Below, piece by piece: positions 41,971-51,458 of a DNA stretch of 64,000 nt. The notes under the pieces were generated by a model. It had not been told where the DNA came from, made no database searches, and saw nothing but the letters and a program-made list of their open reading frames with translations. Location: contig NC_017249.1 in the NCBI RefSeq assembly GCF_000284375.1, positions 1,364,001-1,428,000 on the forward strand, read 5' to 3'. Source of the stretch: Bradyrhizobium japonicum USDA 6 (GTDB lineage: Bacteria; Pseudomonadota; Alphaproteobacteria; Rhizobiales; Xanthobacteraceae). A program made the translations under genes and the position numbers. Position 1 is the first letter of the stretch. Every line of letters starts with the position of its first letter.

Positions 41971-42420
41971 ATGTCTTCCCAGCTCAAACTGATCGCGCTC
42001 GACGCCGACGATCTCGCCGTGATCTCGACCCATGTGCAGGACGCCCGCGTCCAGGCCGCCGACATCATCTGGCGGCAAAGCGAGAAGCGGCTGGTGGTCG
42101 GGATGAGCCGGCTGGACTGGGAGCAGACTCTGGACGGCGAGGCCGAACCCCGCCGGCTGGTCGCCGCGCTCCGCTTCGACCGCGTGCTCGCCTGCAAGTC
42201 GCGCAACATCGACCTCGGCGCGCTGGACGAGATTCTGGACCTCGTCGGCATCGAGTTTCACCCCCAGGACGGCCGCGACGAGGAGCCCGGCGGCAGCGCG
42301 CTGCTGCTGTTCGCCCATGGCGGCGCCATCCGCCTCGACGTCGAATGCCTGGAATGCGAGTTGACGGATCTGGGGACGGACGAGCTGGGGGCGGGACTGG
42401 GCCTCGAGGAGGAGGGGTGA
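41971..42420 (+). CDS. DUF2948 family protein
   Basis: A 149-residue protein of the DUF2948 family, found in alphaproteobacteria next to hisD. It begins QLKLIALDADDLAVISTHVQ and contains ADIIWRQSEKRLVVGMSRLDWE and LDVECLECELTDLG. Function is unknown. Starts at 41962 and 41971 are both possible; the second has more suitable spacing from GAGGAG. It heads the conserved block DUF2948-hisD-UPF0262-phosphatase. Confidence 0.9.
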   Translation: MSSQLKLIALDADDLAVISTHVQDARVQAADIIWRQSEKRLVVGMSRLDWEQTLDGEAEPRRLVAALRFDRVLACKSRNIDLGALDEILDLVGIEFHPQDGRDEEPGGSALLLFAHGGAIRLDVECLECELTDLGTDELGAGLGLEEEG

Positions 42421-42564
42421 GTTGGCCGGTATACCAGTCAAGCCAGGTCGGGCCGCTGCCGGAACGGCATCTCCCGAGGGTTGACGCAGCTTCCCCGCCG
42501 CGCCATTGAGCAGGGGGTCGGTGAGCTAATCCGCCCTAAAGACCAGCCGGAAGCCAAGCCAAAA

Positions 42565-43860
42565 ATGCCCGTTCGTCTCGACCGCAGCAGCGCCGATTTT
42601 GACCAGCGATTCGCGGCCTTCCTCGCCGCCAAGCGCGAGGTCTCGGCCGACGTCGAGGCCGCCGTGCGCGTCATCGTCGACGATGTGGCGAAGCGTGGCG
42701 ATGCGGCCCTGCTCGAGGCCACGGCAAAGTTCGACCGGCTGAAGCTGGATGCATCCGGCCTGCGCGTCTCCGCCGCCGAGATCGAGACGGCCGTGAAGGC
42801 CTGCGATGCCGCGACGCTGGATGCGCTCAAGCTCGCGCGCGACCGCATCGAGACCTATCACCGCCGCCAGCTCCCGAAGGACGAGCGCTTCACCGATCCG
42901 CTCGGCGTCGAGCTCGGCTGGCGCTATACCGCGATCGAATCCGCGGGCCTCTACGTGCCCGGCGGCACCGCGGCCTATCCCTCCTCGGTGCTGATGAACG
43001 CGGTGCCCGCGAAGGTCGCCGGCGTCGCGCGCCTCGTCATGGTGGTGCCGTCGCCGGACGGCAAGCTCAATCCGCTGGTGCTGGCGGCCGCTTCGCTTGG
43101 CGGTGTCAGCGAGATCTACCGGGTCGGCGGCGCGCAGGCGGTGGCGGCGCTCGCCCACGGTACCGCCACGATCGCGCCGGTGGCCAAGATCGTCGGCCCC
43201 GGCAATGCGTATGTCGCCGCCGCAAAACGGCTGGTGTTCGGCAAGGTCGGCATCGACATGATCGCGGGCCCCTCCGAGGTGCTGGTGATCGCCGACGACA
43301 CCGGCAATGCCGACTGGATCGCCGCTGATCTGCTGGCGCAGGCCGAACACGACGCCAGCGCGCAATCGATCCTGATCACGGATTCCGCGCGCCTCGCCAC
43401 CGATGTCGAGAAGGCCGTCGAAGCGCAGCTGAAGACATTGCCGCGCACAGCAATTGCCGGCGCCTCCTGGGCCGATTTCGGCGCCATCATCATGGTGAAG
43501 AATCTTGCCGACGCCATTCCGCTCGCGGATGCGATCGCGGCCGAGCATCTCGAGATCATGACTGATGATCCCGACGCGCTTGCCGCAAAGATCCGCAATG
43601 CTGGCGCGGTGTTCCTCGGCGCGCATACGCCCGAGGCGATCGGCGACTATGTCGGCGGCTCCAACCACGTGCTGCCGACGGCGCGCTCGGCGCGGTTCTC
43701 CTCAGGCCTTGGAGTTGCCGACTTCATGAAGCGCACCTCGATCCTGAAATGCGGTCCGGACCAGCTGCGTGCGCTCGGACCTGCCGCGATGACGCTCGGA
43801 CAAGCGGAGGGGCTGGACGCTCATTCGCGCTCGATTGGATTGCGCCTCAATCTGTCATGA
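42565..43860 (+). CDS. hisD: Histidinol dehydrogenase HisD
   Basis: A 431-residue cytoplasmic enzyme that oxidises L-histidinol to L-histidine in two NAD-dependent steps. Landmarks are [24 protein letters not shown] (in part), [34 protein letters not shown], the [12 protein letters not shown] region with catalytic Glu/His and [20 protein letters not shown] near the C-terminus. ATG 42565 gives the family N-terminus. It overlaps the UPF0262 gene by 4 bp (ATGA). Confidence 0.96.
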   Translation: MPVRLDRSSADFDQRFAAFLAAKREVSADVEAAVRVIVDDVAKRGDAALLEATAKFDRLKLDASGLRVSAAEIETAVKACDAATLDALKLARDRIETYHRRQLPKDERFTDPLGVELGWRYTAIESAGLYVPGGTAAYPSSVLMNAVPAKVAGVARLVMVVPSPDGKLNPLVLAAASLGGVSEIYRVGGAQAVAALAHGTATIAPVAKIVGPGNAYVAAAKRLVFGKVGIDMIAGPSEVLVIADDTGNADWIAADLLAQAEHDASAQSILITDSARLATDVEKAVEAQLKTLPRTAIAGASWADFGAIIMVKNLADAIPLADAIAAEHLEIMTDDPDALAAKIRNAGAVFLGAHTPEAIGDYVGGSNHVLPTARSARFSSGLGVADFMKRTSILKCGPDQLRALGPAAMTLGQAEGLDAHSRSIGLRLNLS

Positions 43861-44354
43861 CCCAGCCGCCCGAACAGGACGACTCGACCAATCGCATCGT
43901 CGCGGTCACCCTCGACGAGGACTCGATCGGCCGTTCCGGGCCCGACATCGAGCATGAGCGCGCGATCGCGATCTACGATCTGATCGAGCAGAATCTGTTC
44001 GCACCTGACGGTGCCGACGGGAAGGGGCCGTTCACGCTGCATATCGGCATCACCGGCAGCCGGCTGATGTTCGACATTCGCTACGAGGACGGCACGCCCG
44101 TGGTCGCGCATCTGTTGTCGTTGACGCCGTTCCGGCGGATCGTGAAGGATTACTTCATGATCTGCGACAGCTACTATCAGGCGATCCGCACGGCTACACC
44201 GGACAAGATCGAGGCCATCGACATGGGCCGCCGCGGCATCCATGACGAGGGATCGCGCACGCTCCAGGAGCGGCTGAAGGGCAAGGTGCGGGTCGACTTC
44301 GAGACCTCGCGCCGGCTGTTCACGCTCATCACCGTTCTGCACTGGAAGGGTTAG
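43857..44354 (+). CDS. UPF0262 family protein
   Basis: A 165-residue protein of family UPF0262, usually found beside hisD in alphaproteobacteria. Landmarks are [30 protein letters not shown] (in part), [17 protein letters not shown] and [11 protein letters not shown]. Role unknown. It is coupled to hisD by an ATGA overlap and followed by two palindromic repeats before the phosphatase gene. Confidence 0.92.
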   Translation: MTQPPEQDDSTNRIVAVTLDEDSIGRSGPDIEHERAIAIYDLIEQNLFAPDGADGKGPFTLHIGITGSRLMFDIRYEDGTPVVAHLLSLTPFRRIVKDYFMICDSYYQAIRTATPDKIEAIDMGRRGIHDEGSRTLQERLKGKVRVDFETSRRLFTLITVLHWKG

Positions 44355-44460
44355 GCGCATGATCCCGAAAAGTGGACATCGGTTTTCGGACCAGATCATG
44401 CGCAAGACAGAAGGCTTTATGGCCCGGAAAAATGTGCAGCGGTTTTCCGACAAGGCCATG
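44355..44460. repeat. Two adjacent palindromic repeats of one family
   Basis: The first (44355-44403) has arms GCGCATGATC and GATCATGCGC around CCGAAAAGTGG...CGGTTTTCGG. The second (about 44419-44460) has ATGGCCCGGAAAA and TTTTCCGACAAGGCCAT. Both fold as GAAAA/TTTTC stem hairpins and look like diverged copies of a common rhizobial repeat; a related one is near 56550-56594. Confidence 0.65.
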
Positions 44461-44486
44461 CCCTCTTTCAAAAGAGGCTAGGCGCG

Positions 44487-44954
44487 ATGGCGGCGCCGCC
44501 ACGCGCACGCGATCCGCAATCGGTGCTGTTCGCCTGCGCGATGAACAGCGTGCGCTCGCCGATGGCCGAGAGCCTGCTGCAGCACATGTTTCCGCAGGGC
44601 CTCTACGTGAAGTCGGCCGGCGCCAGGAAAGGCGAGCTCGATCCCTTCGCGGTCGCCGTGATGGACGAGCTGGGGCAGGACATCTCCGCCCACAAGCCGC
44701 AGACCTTCGAGGAGCTGGAGGATTGGGAGGGGCTGAATTTCGACCTCATCATCACGCTCTCGCCCGAAGCGCACCACAAGGCGCTGGAGCTGACCCGCAC
44801 GCTCGCCGCCGACGTCGAATACTGGCCGACGCAGGATCCCACCACCATCGAAGGCAGCCGCGACCAGAAGCTCGCCGCCTACCGCGAGGTCTGCGACCAG
44901 CTCCTGATGCGCATCCGCAGGCGTTTTGCGAAGGTCGGCGCGGCGAGCGGTTAG
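44487..44954 (+). CDS. Low-molecular-weight protein tyrosine phosphatase family protein
   Basis: A 155-residue protein with the CX5R phosphate-binding loop CAMNSVRSP at about residues 17-25 and the general-acid region YWPTQDPTT with its DP motif, both typical of low-Mr tyrosine phosphatases and arsenate reductases of this fold. Context (hisD block, followed by maf) is conserved in related bacteria, so a housekeeping dephosphorylation role is likely. It is separated from UPF0262 by repeats but is on the same strand. Confidence 0.88.
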   Translation: MAAPPRARDPQSVLFACAMNSVRSPMAESLLQHMFPQGLYVKSAGARKGELDPFAVAVMDELGQDISAHKPQTFEELEDWEGLNFDLIITLSPEAHHKALELTRTLAADVEYWPTQDPTTIEGSRDQKLAAYREVCDQLLMRIRRRFAKVGAASG

Positions 44955-45099
44955 CCGTAACACCCGCGTCACAGACCGAGGGCACACGCATGTTGGACGC
45001 CTCGAATCAGTAAAGTCCGGGTTCCCGGGTTGTGAAATCAGCCCCCTTCCGATAGGTTCCGCGCGCAATTCACCCCCTGCTTCATCCCCCAATCACCTG

Positions 45100-45729
45100 A
45101 TGCTCGGCCGCCCCAAATTCGTACTTGCCTCCGGTTCGCCGCGGCGCCTGTCGCTGCTCAACCAGGCCGGCATCGAGCCGGACGCGCTCCGGCCGGCCGA
45201 CGTCGACGAGACGCCGAAGCGGGGCGAGCTGCCGCGCGCCTGCGCCAACCGTCTCGCGAGGGCCAAGGCCGATGCGGCGCTGAAATCGGTGCAGCTCGAC
45301 GACGAGCTGCGCGGCGCCTTCATCCTCTCGGCCGATACGGTTGTGGCGGTCGGCCGCCGCATCCTGCCCAAGGCCAATCTGGTGGACGAGGCGGCGCAGT
45401 GCCTGCGGCTGCTGTCGGGCCGCAACCACCGCGTCTACACCGCGATCTGCCTGGTCACGCCGCGCGAGGCCTTCCGCCAGCGCCTGGTCGAGACCCGCGT
45501 CCGGTTCAAGCGCCTGTCGGAAGACGATATCCAGGCCTATATCGGCTCCGGCGAATGGCGCGGCAAAGCCGGCGGTTACGCCGTGCAGGGCATCGCCGGC
45601 TCCTTCGTGGTCAAGATGGTGGGGTCCTACAGCAACGTCGTCGGCCTGCCGCTCTACGAGACCACGACGCTGCTCGGCGGCGAAGGTTTTCCGACCCGCT
45701 TCGGCTGGCTCAACGCCACGGCCATCTAG
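45100..45729 (+). CDS. maf: Maf-like nucleotide pyrophosphatase
   Basis: A 209-residue Maf/HAM1-type house-cleaning enzyme that hydrolyses modified or non-canonical nucleoside triphosphates. The N-terminal [17 protein letters not shown] motif, [13 protein letters not shown] and [13 protein letters not shown] with [14 protein letters not shown] are all present. ATG 45100 gives the family N-terminus; the frame is open upstream but carries no similarity. It precedes yacG, as in related genomes. Confidence 0.94.
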   Translation: MLGRPKFVLASGSPRRLSLLNQAGIEPDALRPADVDETPKRGELPRACANRLARAKADAALKSVQLDDELRGAFILSADTVVAVGRRILPKANLVDEAAQCLRLLSGRNHRVYTAICLVTPREAFRQRLVETRVRFKRLSEDDIQAYIGSGEWRGKAGGYAVQGIAGSFVVKMVGSYSNVVGLPLYETTTLLGGEGFPTRFGWLNATAI

Positions 45730-45873
45730 CCGCCGACAAAAATCTCGAAAACAACCCCATGCACAGTAGAATGGGGCCACCGGACCCGGCCCGCGATGCC
45801 TGCGCGTCCGCCCGAGGAACCGCTTTGCCGACAGGCTCTTGAACGCTTTCACCCCGAGTAAGCCGCCGACATC

Positions 45874-46056
45874 ATGGACGAGCACGTCAAAAAGCCCGCC
45901 GGCCCGCTCAAAACCTGCCCGATCTGCGGCAAGCCGCAGTCGGAAGCCACCCGCCCGTTCTGCTCCTCGCGCTGCCGCGACGTCGACCTGAACCGCTGGC
46001 TGAAAGGCTCCTACGTCATCCCCGGCCGCGATGACGAGGCGGACGGCGAGGAATAA
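45874..46056 (+). CDS. yacG: DNA gyrase inhibitor YacG
   Basis: A 60-residue zinc protein. The four zinc ligands appear as CPICGKP near residue 16 and [15 protein letters not shown] near residue 33 (CX2C and CX3C). YacG binds GyrB and blocks DNA binding by gyrase. The acidic tail is typical. It follows maf by 144 bp and is followed by an AT-rich spacer and tRNA-Phe. Confidence 0.93.
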   Translation: MDEHVKKPAGPLKTCPICGKPQSEATRPFCSSRCRDVDLNRWLKGSYVIPGRDDEADGEE

Positions 46057-46241
46057 CTAAATAATATCAATTTGTTATTCCGACCTCCGATTCTCCGCGC
46101 GCCAGCCGCAGCAAGCCCACCCCAGCTTGTGCACAGGCGGGCCGCGCCAGGCGAAGCCACTTGGCGAAGCCGGGTGGACATGCCGCTCCTAGCCCACTAT
46201 AAACCGCCCGCTCGATGGGCCTTGGCCCCTCTTTGGAGCAC

Positions 46242-46317
46242 GCCCAGGTAGCTCAGTTGGTAGAGCATGCGACTGAAAATCGCAGTGTCGGTGGTTCGAT
46301 TCCGCCCCTGGGCACCA
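46242..46317 (+). tRNA. tRNA-Phe (GAA)
   Basis: GCCCAGG pairs with CCTGGGC; the D arm is GCTCAGTTGGTAGAGC; the anticodon stem-loop TGCGA-CTGAAAA-TCGCA gives anticodon GAA; the T arm is CGGTG-GTTCGAT-TCCGCC in outline. Total 76 nt with encoded CCA at 46315-46317. Confidence 0.96.
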
Positions 46318-46466
46318 ACAGCTCGTTTGCTGGATCTCGCAAGCCTTCATAGAGACTGAAAGACGGCCGCGAGATCAGCCCTCGTGCACGTTCGCCGGCT
46401 TCCGCTGACAACTCCTGCGAACCCAGAGTCCAGTCAAGCGCGGCGCCAGTTCCGGACAGAGATCGC

Positions 46467-46799
46467 GTGGCCATCCTGGCACTCTGCTTGCTCAGTCACG
46501 ACCAAAGCCAGGCCCGTGCAAAGGGGCCGTTTCAGGTTGAGGCAAAAGCGATGCAGGAAGTGTCCCGTTCTGGTGCTGTTGGCGAACTCCGGCTTGATGG
46601 GTTGATCGCCGATTTGTGGTGGCGCGTTCGGCTCATCAACACCGACATTCTCGAGGAAGAAGCCCGGGCTGGGGTATTTGACGTGCTGCAACCAACATAT
46701 CCGCTTCTCGCGCTGAATCTTCGAGCGCGACGCGACAATCTGGTCTCGACGATCGGCGTGCTCGAGCAGCGTGCGAGATCGACGTCGGAAGCGGCTTGA
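46467..46799 (+). CDS. Hypothetical protein (up to 110 aa)
   Basis: The C-terminal half (RLINTDILEEEARAGVFDVL, PTYPLLALNLRARRDNLVST, IGVLEQRA) reads like a genuine protein ending in a helical segment. The N-terminal part is less convincing; an internal ATG at 46551 may be the true start, giving 82 residues. No family recognised. It follows tRNA-Phe in a patch of accessory DNA. Confidence 0.45.
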   Translation: MAILALCLLSHDQSQARAKGPFQVEAKAMQEVSRSGAVGELRLDGLIADLWWRVRLINTDILEEEARAGVFDVLQPTYPLLALNLRARRDNLVSTIGVLEQRARSTSEAA

Positions 46800-46864
46800 G
46801 AGCGGTCTTCGGTTGACGGCGGCGATCAACGGTCCTCGTTCCGGCGACCGCCCGCGCGATGGAC

Positions 46865-46985
46865 GAAAGCGAGCAGGCGCTGAACCAGCGTCTTGGTGCG
46901 CTCGGCCGCCTGCGCTGCGCCGGCAATGAGGCGATGCTCGCGCTAGCCGCCGATGCCGCTTGGCTTCAAAGTCGAGGTCGACAAG
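46865..46985 (-). pseudogene. Decayed fragment of a PAS sensor kinase gene
   Basis: About 100 bp match the histidine kinase gene at 50105-50208 with only a few mismatches. Translated on the minus strand it gives [15 protein letters not shown] and [11 protein letters not shown], the segment just after the H-box helix, but a TAG stop interrupts it (GIGG then stop), and both sides differ. It is a non-functional partial copy of that gene or of a close paralogue. Confidence 0.75.
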
Positions 46986-47068
46986 GACGGATGGCGGCAC
47001 TCACGCTTGCGGTTCCGGTCGAAAACGCGACCAAGCAACCTGCAAACCCGCAAGACGAAGTCTGCCTT

Positions 47069-47461
47069 CTAATTCCCTTTTGGCCCGGGCGGTCCGATCG
47101 GGCCTGCAGGTCCGGCCGGCCCTGGAGGACCCGCTGGTCCGGGGAGGCCGCAATTCTGTATGACCACGTCTCTCGTATCCGGTCCGGACGTGATCTTTAC
47201 GATGCAAGTCGATGGAAACTCCGGTCCAATCCACCGAAATCCTCCGGTCGAAGTGCTCTCGACTTTCACGGTTTTGCTCGGACTGATCTTCATTTCCACG
47301 CTGGGCTCGCGGGGCCGTCTTACTCTTCCGACGATGACCAACTCGCCCCGCGATATGGTGGCGGTTGTTATGAATATTTCCGCATGCGCGCTTTCAGTCC
47401 ACGCAATTGCAAAGCCAGCAATAAGAGCTCCAACGGTGCCGAAAGGCTTTGCGAACATCAT
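47069..47461 (-). CDS. Secreted protein with short collagen-like tail
   Basis: A 130-residue protein. The signal peptide (MMFAKPFGTVGALIAGFAIA, cleaved after SAHA) leads to a small beta-rich domain with one likely disulfide (CIVKI and QNCGLP). The last 26 residues are eight Gly-X-Y repeats (GLP GPA GPP GPA GPA GPI GPP GPK), i.e. a collagen-like triple-helix segment. Trimerisation of an exported small domain is likely. No family name can be given. It is preceded by GGGAGG-like sequence upstream. Confidence 0.7.
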   Translation of the reverse strand: MMFAKPFGTVGALIAGFAIAWTESAHAEIFITTATISRGELVIVGRVRRPREPSVEMKISPSKTVKVESTSTGGFRWIGPEFPSTCIVKITSGPDTRDVVIQNCGLPGPAGPPGPAGPAGPIGPPGPKGN

Positions 47462-47488
47462 GGGCCTCCCCGCTTCCCTCACCGATGG

Positions 47489-47872
47489 TTAGGAGACCAG
47501 CTTGGTGCGAAGGCGCCCGTACTCGGCGTCGGTTATGGATCCCGATTTTTTGAGCTGATCGAGCTTGGAAAGCTCGTCGGCGACACTAAAGCCGACGATG
47601 TGCCGTAATTCCTCGCGCGCCCGCTGAGCCTGCTCAGCGCTGCGTTCCGCCATCCCCCTGCCTTGGGTGATGAGGTAAGCAAAGATGCCGAGGTAGGAGG
47701 TCAGAACAAGTGCAAGCACCCACAGTGCCTTACCCCATCCAGAAATGTCGTGGCGCCTGAACAGGTCGCCATAGATGACAATGAGCAGCCAGAACCAAAC
47801 GACAAATGCGAATACAGCGATTATATCCATCAGAAAATTTCGATATGTGAATCCTTCCTGAGCGAAGAACAT
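47489..47872 (-). CDS. Membrane protein with PLDc_N-like and SHOCT domains
   Basis: A 127-residue protein. Two membrane segments (FLMDIIAVFAFVVWFWLLIV and ALWVLALVLTSYLGIFAYLI) with YGDLFRRHDISGWGKALW between them match the PLDc_N type two-helix module. The C-terminus (ELSKLDQLKKSGSITDAEY) is a SHOCT domain, a short oligomerisation motif. GGAG lies 6-9 bp before the ATG at 47872. Role unknown; such proteins are common near stress genes. Confidence 0.8.
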   Translation of the reverse strand: MFFAQEGFTYRNFLMDIIAVFAFVVWFWLLIVIYGDLFRRHDISGWGKALWVLALVLTSYLGIFAYLITQGRGMAERSAEQAQRAREELRHIVGFSVADELSKLDQLKKSGSITDAEYGRLRTKLVS

Positions 47873-47944
47873 TGCGATCTCCTTATTGAGTTGCCGTTCC
47901 CGATCTTTTCTGCAGGCCAGTCGCACGGCCCGCTACGCGAAGGC

Positions 47945-48217
47945 TCAACGGCAGTACCGATGCGACACGCGGTGCGACCTTCCGCTGGTCGAGCGGTACC
48001 AGCAGTTGCCGTTCCTCCAATAATATCGATGCCAATGGTGATGTCGCCGGTGGGCGCCCGCGATGGCTCCGGCCGTCGCCCCTATGGCAGCGCCGCGGCG
48101 ACCACCAACAGCACCACCGATGACGGCACCTCGAAGCGCACTCTGAGCAAATGATTCACTGGAAGGGACCATTCCTGCGAGCGAGAGCAGGATGACGAAC
48201 AGTGCAAGCTTTCGCAT
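47945..48217 (-). CDS. Small exported glycine-zipper protein
   Basis: A 90-residue protein with signal peptide MRKLALFVILLSLAGMV (cleavage after SFAQ). A glycine zipper follows (RGAVIGGAVGGRRGAAIGAT, AGAIAGA), then a His/Tyr/Arg-rich tail with two Cys (NGNCWY and HRYC). Such proteins are envelope associated. Upstream and downstream genes are also small exported proteins on the same strand. Confidence 0.7.
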   Translation of the reverse strand: MRKLALFVILLSLAGMVPSSESFAQSALRGAVIGGAVGGRRGAAIGATAGAIAGAHRRHHHWHRYYWRNGNCWYRSTSGRSHRVSHRYCR

Positions 48218-48274
48218 CGGGGCCTTCCTTGATTGACCGCTTCTGCCATGCCGCCGAATGGCTCCGAGCGGTGG

Positions 48275-48502
48275 TTAGCGCCGCCGCGGAGCGGCATAGC
48301 GCGGGTTGATGCCGCAATATGCGTTCGTGCCAGAAGCAGCAGCCAGGCATTGCGAGCGGGTCGCGAACTGACAATTGCCCGGAAAGCCCCAATTGCGACC
48401 TCGCAGGCAGTATCGATCCGCCTCGGCAGCTCGGACTGGCTCCAAAAAAGCAAGGAACACAGCGGCAATGAGTAACGTCAGCATCGGAGCGACACGATGC
48501 AT
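48275..48502 (-). CDS. DUF3551 family small exported protein
   Basis: A 75-residue exported protein. The signal peptide is MLTLLIAAVFLAFLEPVRA within the N-terminus. The mature part has YCLRGRNWGFPGNCQFATRS, QCLAAASGTNAYCGINPRY, with four Cys in the DUF3551 pattern that is expanded in Bradyrhizobium. Function unknown. It lies 57 bp upstream of the glycine-zipper gene. Confidence 0.8.
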   Translation of the reverse strand: MHRVAPMLTLLIAAVFLAFLEPVRAAEADRYCLRGRNWGFPGNCQFATRSQCLAAASGTNAYCGINPRYAAPRRR

Positions 48503-48682
48503 CTCGATCTCCGTGGGTGGATGAAGGTGAATATACCGGCGGCGCGAGGGGAATACCGCCGGTAAAAGCCCTTGCCAGACGCTGGGGCGTTTATTGATGC
48601 TACCTGGCGCGAAAAGCGCTCATGCCATTCAGGCTCGGAAACGCTTGTCCTGAGGGAGTGGCGTTCGAATACGAGGTTCTCG

Positions 48683-48751
48683 ATGAACCGGATCGGCCGT
48701 AGGACCATCTACGCCATGCTAGTAATCGTTGTGCTGCTGATCGTCTGGTAG
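48683..48751 (+). CDS. Possible tiny membrane protein (22 aa)
   Basis: ATG 48683 opens 22 codons: MNRIGRRTIYAM then LVIVVLLIVW and a TAG. This is a basic start followed by one short membrane helix, as in many tiny bacterial membrane proteins. GAGG lies about 8 bp upstream. Coding status is not certain at this length. Confidence 0.35.
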   Translation: MNRIGRRTIYAMLVIVVLLIVW

Positions 48752-48911
48752 ATTCTCGCGCCGCTTTGAAGGAGTGAGACGTCGTCGCGCAAGGCCAATG
48801 AACCTTGCATACTTGTAACGAGGCGGACACCGAAGCGCCTTCTGGGTGGCCAAATGCTGGCGGAATGTGAGGGCTTATAAAAGCCGACCCTGGCCCACGG
48901 AATTTACTCCG

Positions 48912-48998
48912 ATGTTATTTCAAGCGGCGATTATTTGCCTGATCGTACTCAGCATTGGCGTTCTCGTCGCCCATGCGGTTGACGCTCTCAGAACGTAG
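48912..48998 (+). CDS. Possible small membrane protein (28 aa)
   Basis: ATG 48912 opens 28 codons: MLFQAAIICLIVLSIGVLVA then HAVDALRT and a TAG. It has one strong membrane helix and a short charged tail. I recall similar short proteins in Bradyrhizobium, but this is not verified. A GC-rich hairpin (GCCCGCCAGCGTGGGCCGGCGGGC region, 49002 on) follows and could be its terminator. Confidence 0.42.
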   Translation: MLFQAAIICLIVLSIGVLVAHAVDALRT

Positions 48999-49195
48999 CG
49001 AGCCCGCCAGCGTGGGCCGGCGGGCCTCCACCTCGGTCTTGTCAGTTCACGCCAAGAGTCTGGCGTTGAAGTAGATGCGGCTGGGGTTGAGGAGGTTCGT
49101 CCGCTGGGCAGCCTCCTCCGATCGGATGGGGTACAGTCGCCCGCGTATCGATAATCACGGCGTCGCTCATGCGAGCTGCTCGCTGCTTGCGTCGC

Positions 49196-51316
49196 CTACC
49201 GCCCCGCCTTCGCCAAGCCCGCGAGACTCGCCGCCAGCTCATCGCTTCGGAACGGCTTCGTCAGCCGCGACAGGTCCGGCGTGATGCCTTCGTTGTTGGC
49301 GTAGCCTGACACGACGAGGATCTGGATTTCAGGATATTGGTTGCGCAGCGCGAGGCCGAGGTCTGTGCCGCTCATGCCGGGCATCAAATGGTCGGTGACG
49401 AGCAGGTTCGGCCGCAGGCCTTCCCTGACGCGCTGAAGCGCATCCTCCGCCGAGCCGGCTTCGACGACGCTGTAGCCGAGCTCGCCCAGCATCTCGGCGG
49501 TGCTCATGCGCACCAGCGGTTCGTCATCCACCAGCAGAGCCGTGCCGACGGGCTGTGGCCGCAGTTTTGATTGCGGGACGGCATCGATGGCGCCCGCAAC
49601 GGCGTGGCTGACCGGCAGCCACAGCTCGACCGTCGTCCCCGCGCCCACGGCGCTCCTGATCGTCAGCGCGCCCCCGAGCTGTGACGCAAGGCCGTGAACC
49701 ATCGAGAGGCCAAGACCGGTGCCTCGCCCGACGCCCTTGGTCGAGAAGAACGGTTCGACCGCGCGGGCCAGCGTGGACTCGTCCATGCCGATGCCGGTGT
49801 CGGCGACGGAGATGCAGACATAGGCGCCCGGTGCCAATTCCGAGTTGTGAGAGTCTCCAACCGTCCGGGCCTTCGCCGAGATGCGCAACTTGCCGCCGTC
49901 GGGCATGGCATCCCTGGCGTTCACGCTGAGGTTCAGGATCGCCATCTCGATCTGGTTGGGATCGGCCATGGCCGCGGGAAGGTCTTCCGGCGTGTCCACG
50001 GTCACCTGGATCTGCGGCCCGGTCGTGCTGGAGATCAGGTCTCCCATCTCGGCAACGAGGAGACCGATGTTGACGGGAATGGCCTGAAGCGGTTGCCGGC
50101 GCGCGAAAGCGAGCAGGCGCTGAACCAGCGTCTTGGCGCGCTCGGCCGCCTGTGCTGCGCCGGCAATGAGGCGATGCTCGCGCTCGCCGCCGATGCCCTT
50201 GCGCTGAAACAGGTCGAGCAGGCCGACGATCGGCGTGAGCAGATTGTTGAAATCGTGCGCGACGCCGCCCGTGAGCTGGCCCATGGCCTCCATCTTCTGG
50301 GCCTGGCGGAGCGCTTCCTCCGCCTGGGCGAGCCGCGCCTGCTCCTCCAGGCGATCCGTCACGTCAATCCCCGTCAGGAACGCGCCGATCCGCGTGCCAT
50401 CAGGAGCGCGCAGCGCCTCGAACTTCATCTCGTACACGCGGCGATCGAACCGGGGATCGCCGAACTCATCGATGTTGGTGAAGGCTTCGCCGGCCAGCGC
50501 CCGGCTCCAGATCGCGATTGCCGCAGCGAGATGCCCGGGCCGGTCGGCCAGGAATTCGTGCAGGGAATCGCCGATCCGCGGGCGCTTGCCGTAGATGCGC
50601 TGATAGGCATCGGCGCAGGACGTGTTGATCGCGAGCCAGCGATAATCGAGATCGAGCGCCTGGATCTGTCCGTCGGTAGTCTCCACGATCGTCGCCAGCA
50701 AATGACGCTCGGCGGTCCGTTCGGCCACGCGCTGCTCGAGGGTCGTGGTCAGCTCCCTGTATCGCGCTTCGCTCGCCCGCAGCCGCGTCTCGCCCAGCAC
50801 GCGCTTGGTCGTCTCGGACACGATGCAAAGCACTCCGCCGACCGAGCCGTCATCGTCCCGCACGGCCGAGTAGGAGACATCCCAGTAGCTGGTTTCGCCG
50901 TAGCCGTGGCGCTCGACGTAGAACGGACGATCCTTGGCGGCGAATGTCTTTCTGGTTCGGCGCACGCCTGACAGCAGCGGTTCGAGATCGTCCCACAGCT
51001 CGCCCCAGTTTTCGATCGCGGGGCGACCGAGGGCGCGGGGGTGATTGGCGCCGATGCCCGGGGCGTAGGCGTCATTGTAGAGCGCAACGAAGTCGGGCCC
51101 CCAGAACAGGACGATCTGGGCTTGCGCGGCCAGCAGCATGCTGACCGTCGTTTTCAGTGCCTGAGACCAATCGCGGGGATGACCGAGTGGTGAATCCGAC
51201 CAGTCGCGGGCACTCATCATGGCGCCCAGCTCGCCTCCGTCAGCGAGGAAGCCCGTTTCAGTTGACTGTCGAGCGGTCTTCTCCGACAGCACCGGATCCC
51301 CCGTTACACGTGACAT
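49196..51316 (-). CDS. Hybrid sensor histidine kinase with PAS domains and receiver
   Basis: A 706-residue soluble signalling protein. Two PAS-type sensor regions come first ([21 protein letters not shown]; then [19 protein letters not shown]), the second with a PAC-like end. A coiled linker leads to the phosphoacceptor His at about residue 354 ([16 protein letters not shown]). The ATPase domain has [22 protein letters not shown] and [13 protein letters not shown]-terminal receiver domain has Asp in [13 protein letters not shown]. No membrane helix, so it acts in the cytoplasm. No cognate regulator gene is adjacent. Confidence 0.9.
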   Translation of the reverse strand: MSRVTGDPVLSEKTARQSTETGFLADGGELGAMMSARDWSDSPLGHPRDWSQALKTTVSMLLAAQAQIVLFWGPDFVALYNDAYAPGIGANHPRALGRPAIENWGELWDDLEPLLSGVRRTRKTFAAKDRPFYVERHGYGETSYWDVSYSAVRDDDGSVGGVLCIVSETTKRVLGETRLRASEARYRELTTTLEQRVAERTAERHLLATIVETTDGQIQALDLDYRWLAINTSCADAYQRIYGKRPRIGDSLHEFLADRPGHLAAAIAIWSRALAGEAFTNIDEFGDPRFDRRVYEMKFEALRAPDGTRIGAFLTGIDVTDRLEEQARLAQAEEALRQAQKMEAMGQLTGGVAHDFNNLLTPIVGLLDLFQRKGIGGEREHRLIAGAAQAAERAKTLVQRLLAFARRQPLQAIPVNIGLLVAEMGDLISSTTGPQIQVTVDTPEDLPAAMADPNQIEMAILNLSVNARDAMPDGGKLRISAKARTVGDSHNSELAPGAYVCISVADTGIGMDESTLARAVEPFFSTKGVGRGTGLGLSMVHGLASQLGGALTIRSAVGAGTTVELWLPVSHAVAGAIDAVPQSKLRPQPVGTALLVDDEPLVRMSTAEMLGELGYSVVEAGSAEDALQRVREGLRPNLLVTDHLMPGMSGTDLGLALRNQYPEIQILVVSGYANNEGITPDLSRLTKPFRSDELAASLAGLAKAGR

Positions 51317-51458
51317 GGGCATCCTTGCCCATTCGAGCCGGCTTTCGAGGGCTCGTCCTCAAGCGCAGATAACATCCGGCGCGCGCTCTGGTTCCATTCC
51401 AGTCCATTCCCGCCGTCCTTGTGCTATTGCTGCTCCCGCAACTTGACGCGAGGTTCCC

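Noticed and set aside
46253..46474. Minus-strand frame ending LLVPRGGIEPPTLRFSVACS
   Set aside because: False translation across tRNA-Phe, a common artefact.
49694..50971. Plus-strand open frame of 425 codons
   Set aside because: Antisense to the sensor kinase gene, which has all kinase motifs on the other strand.
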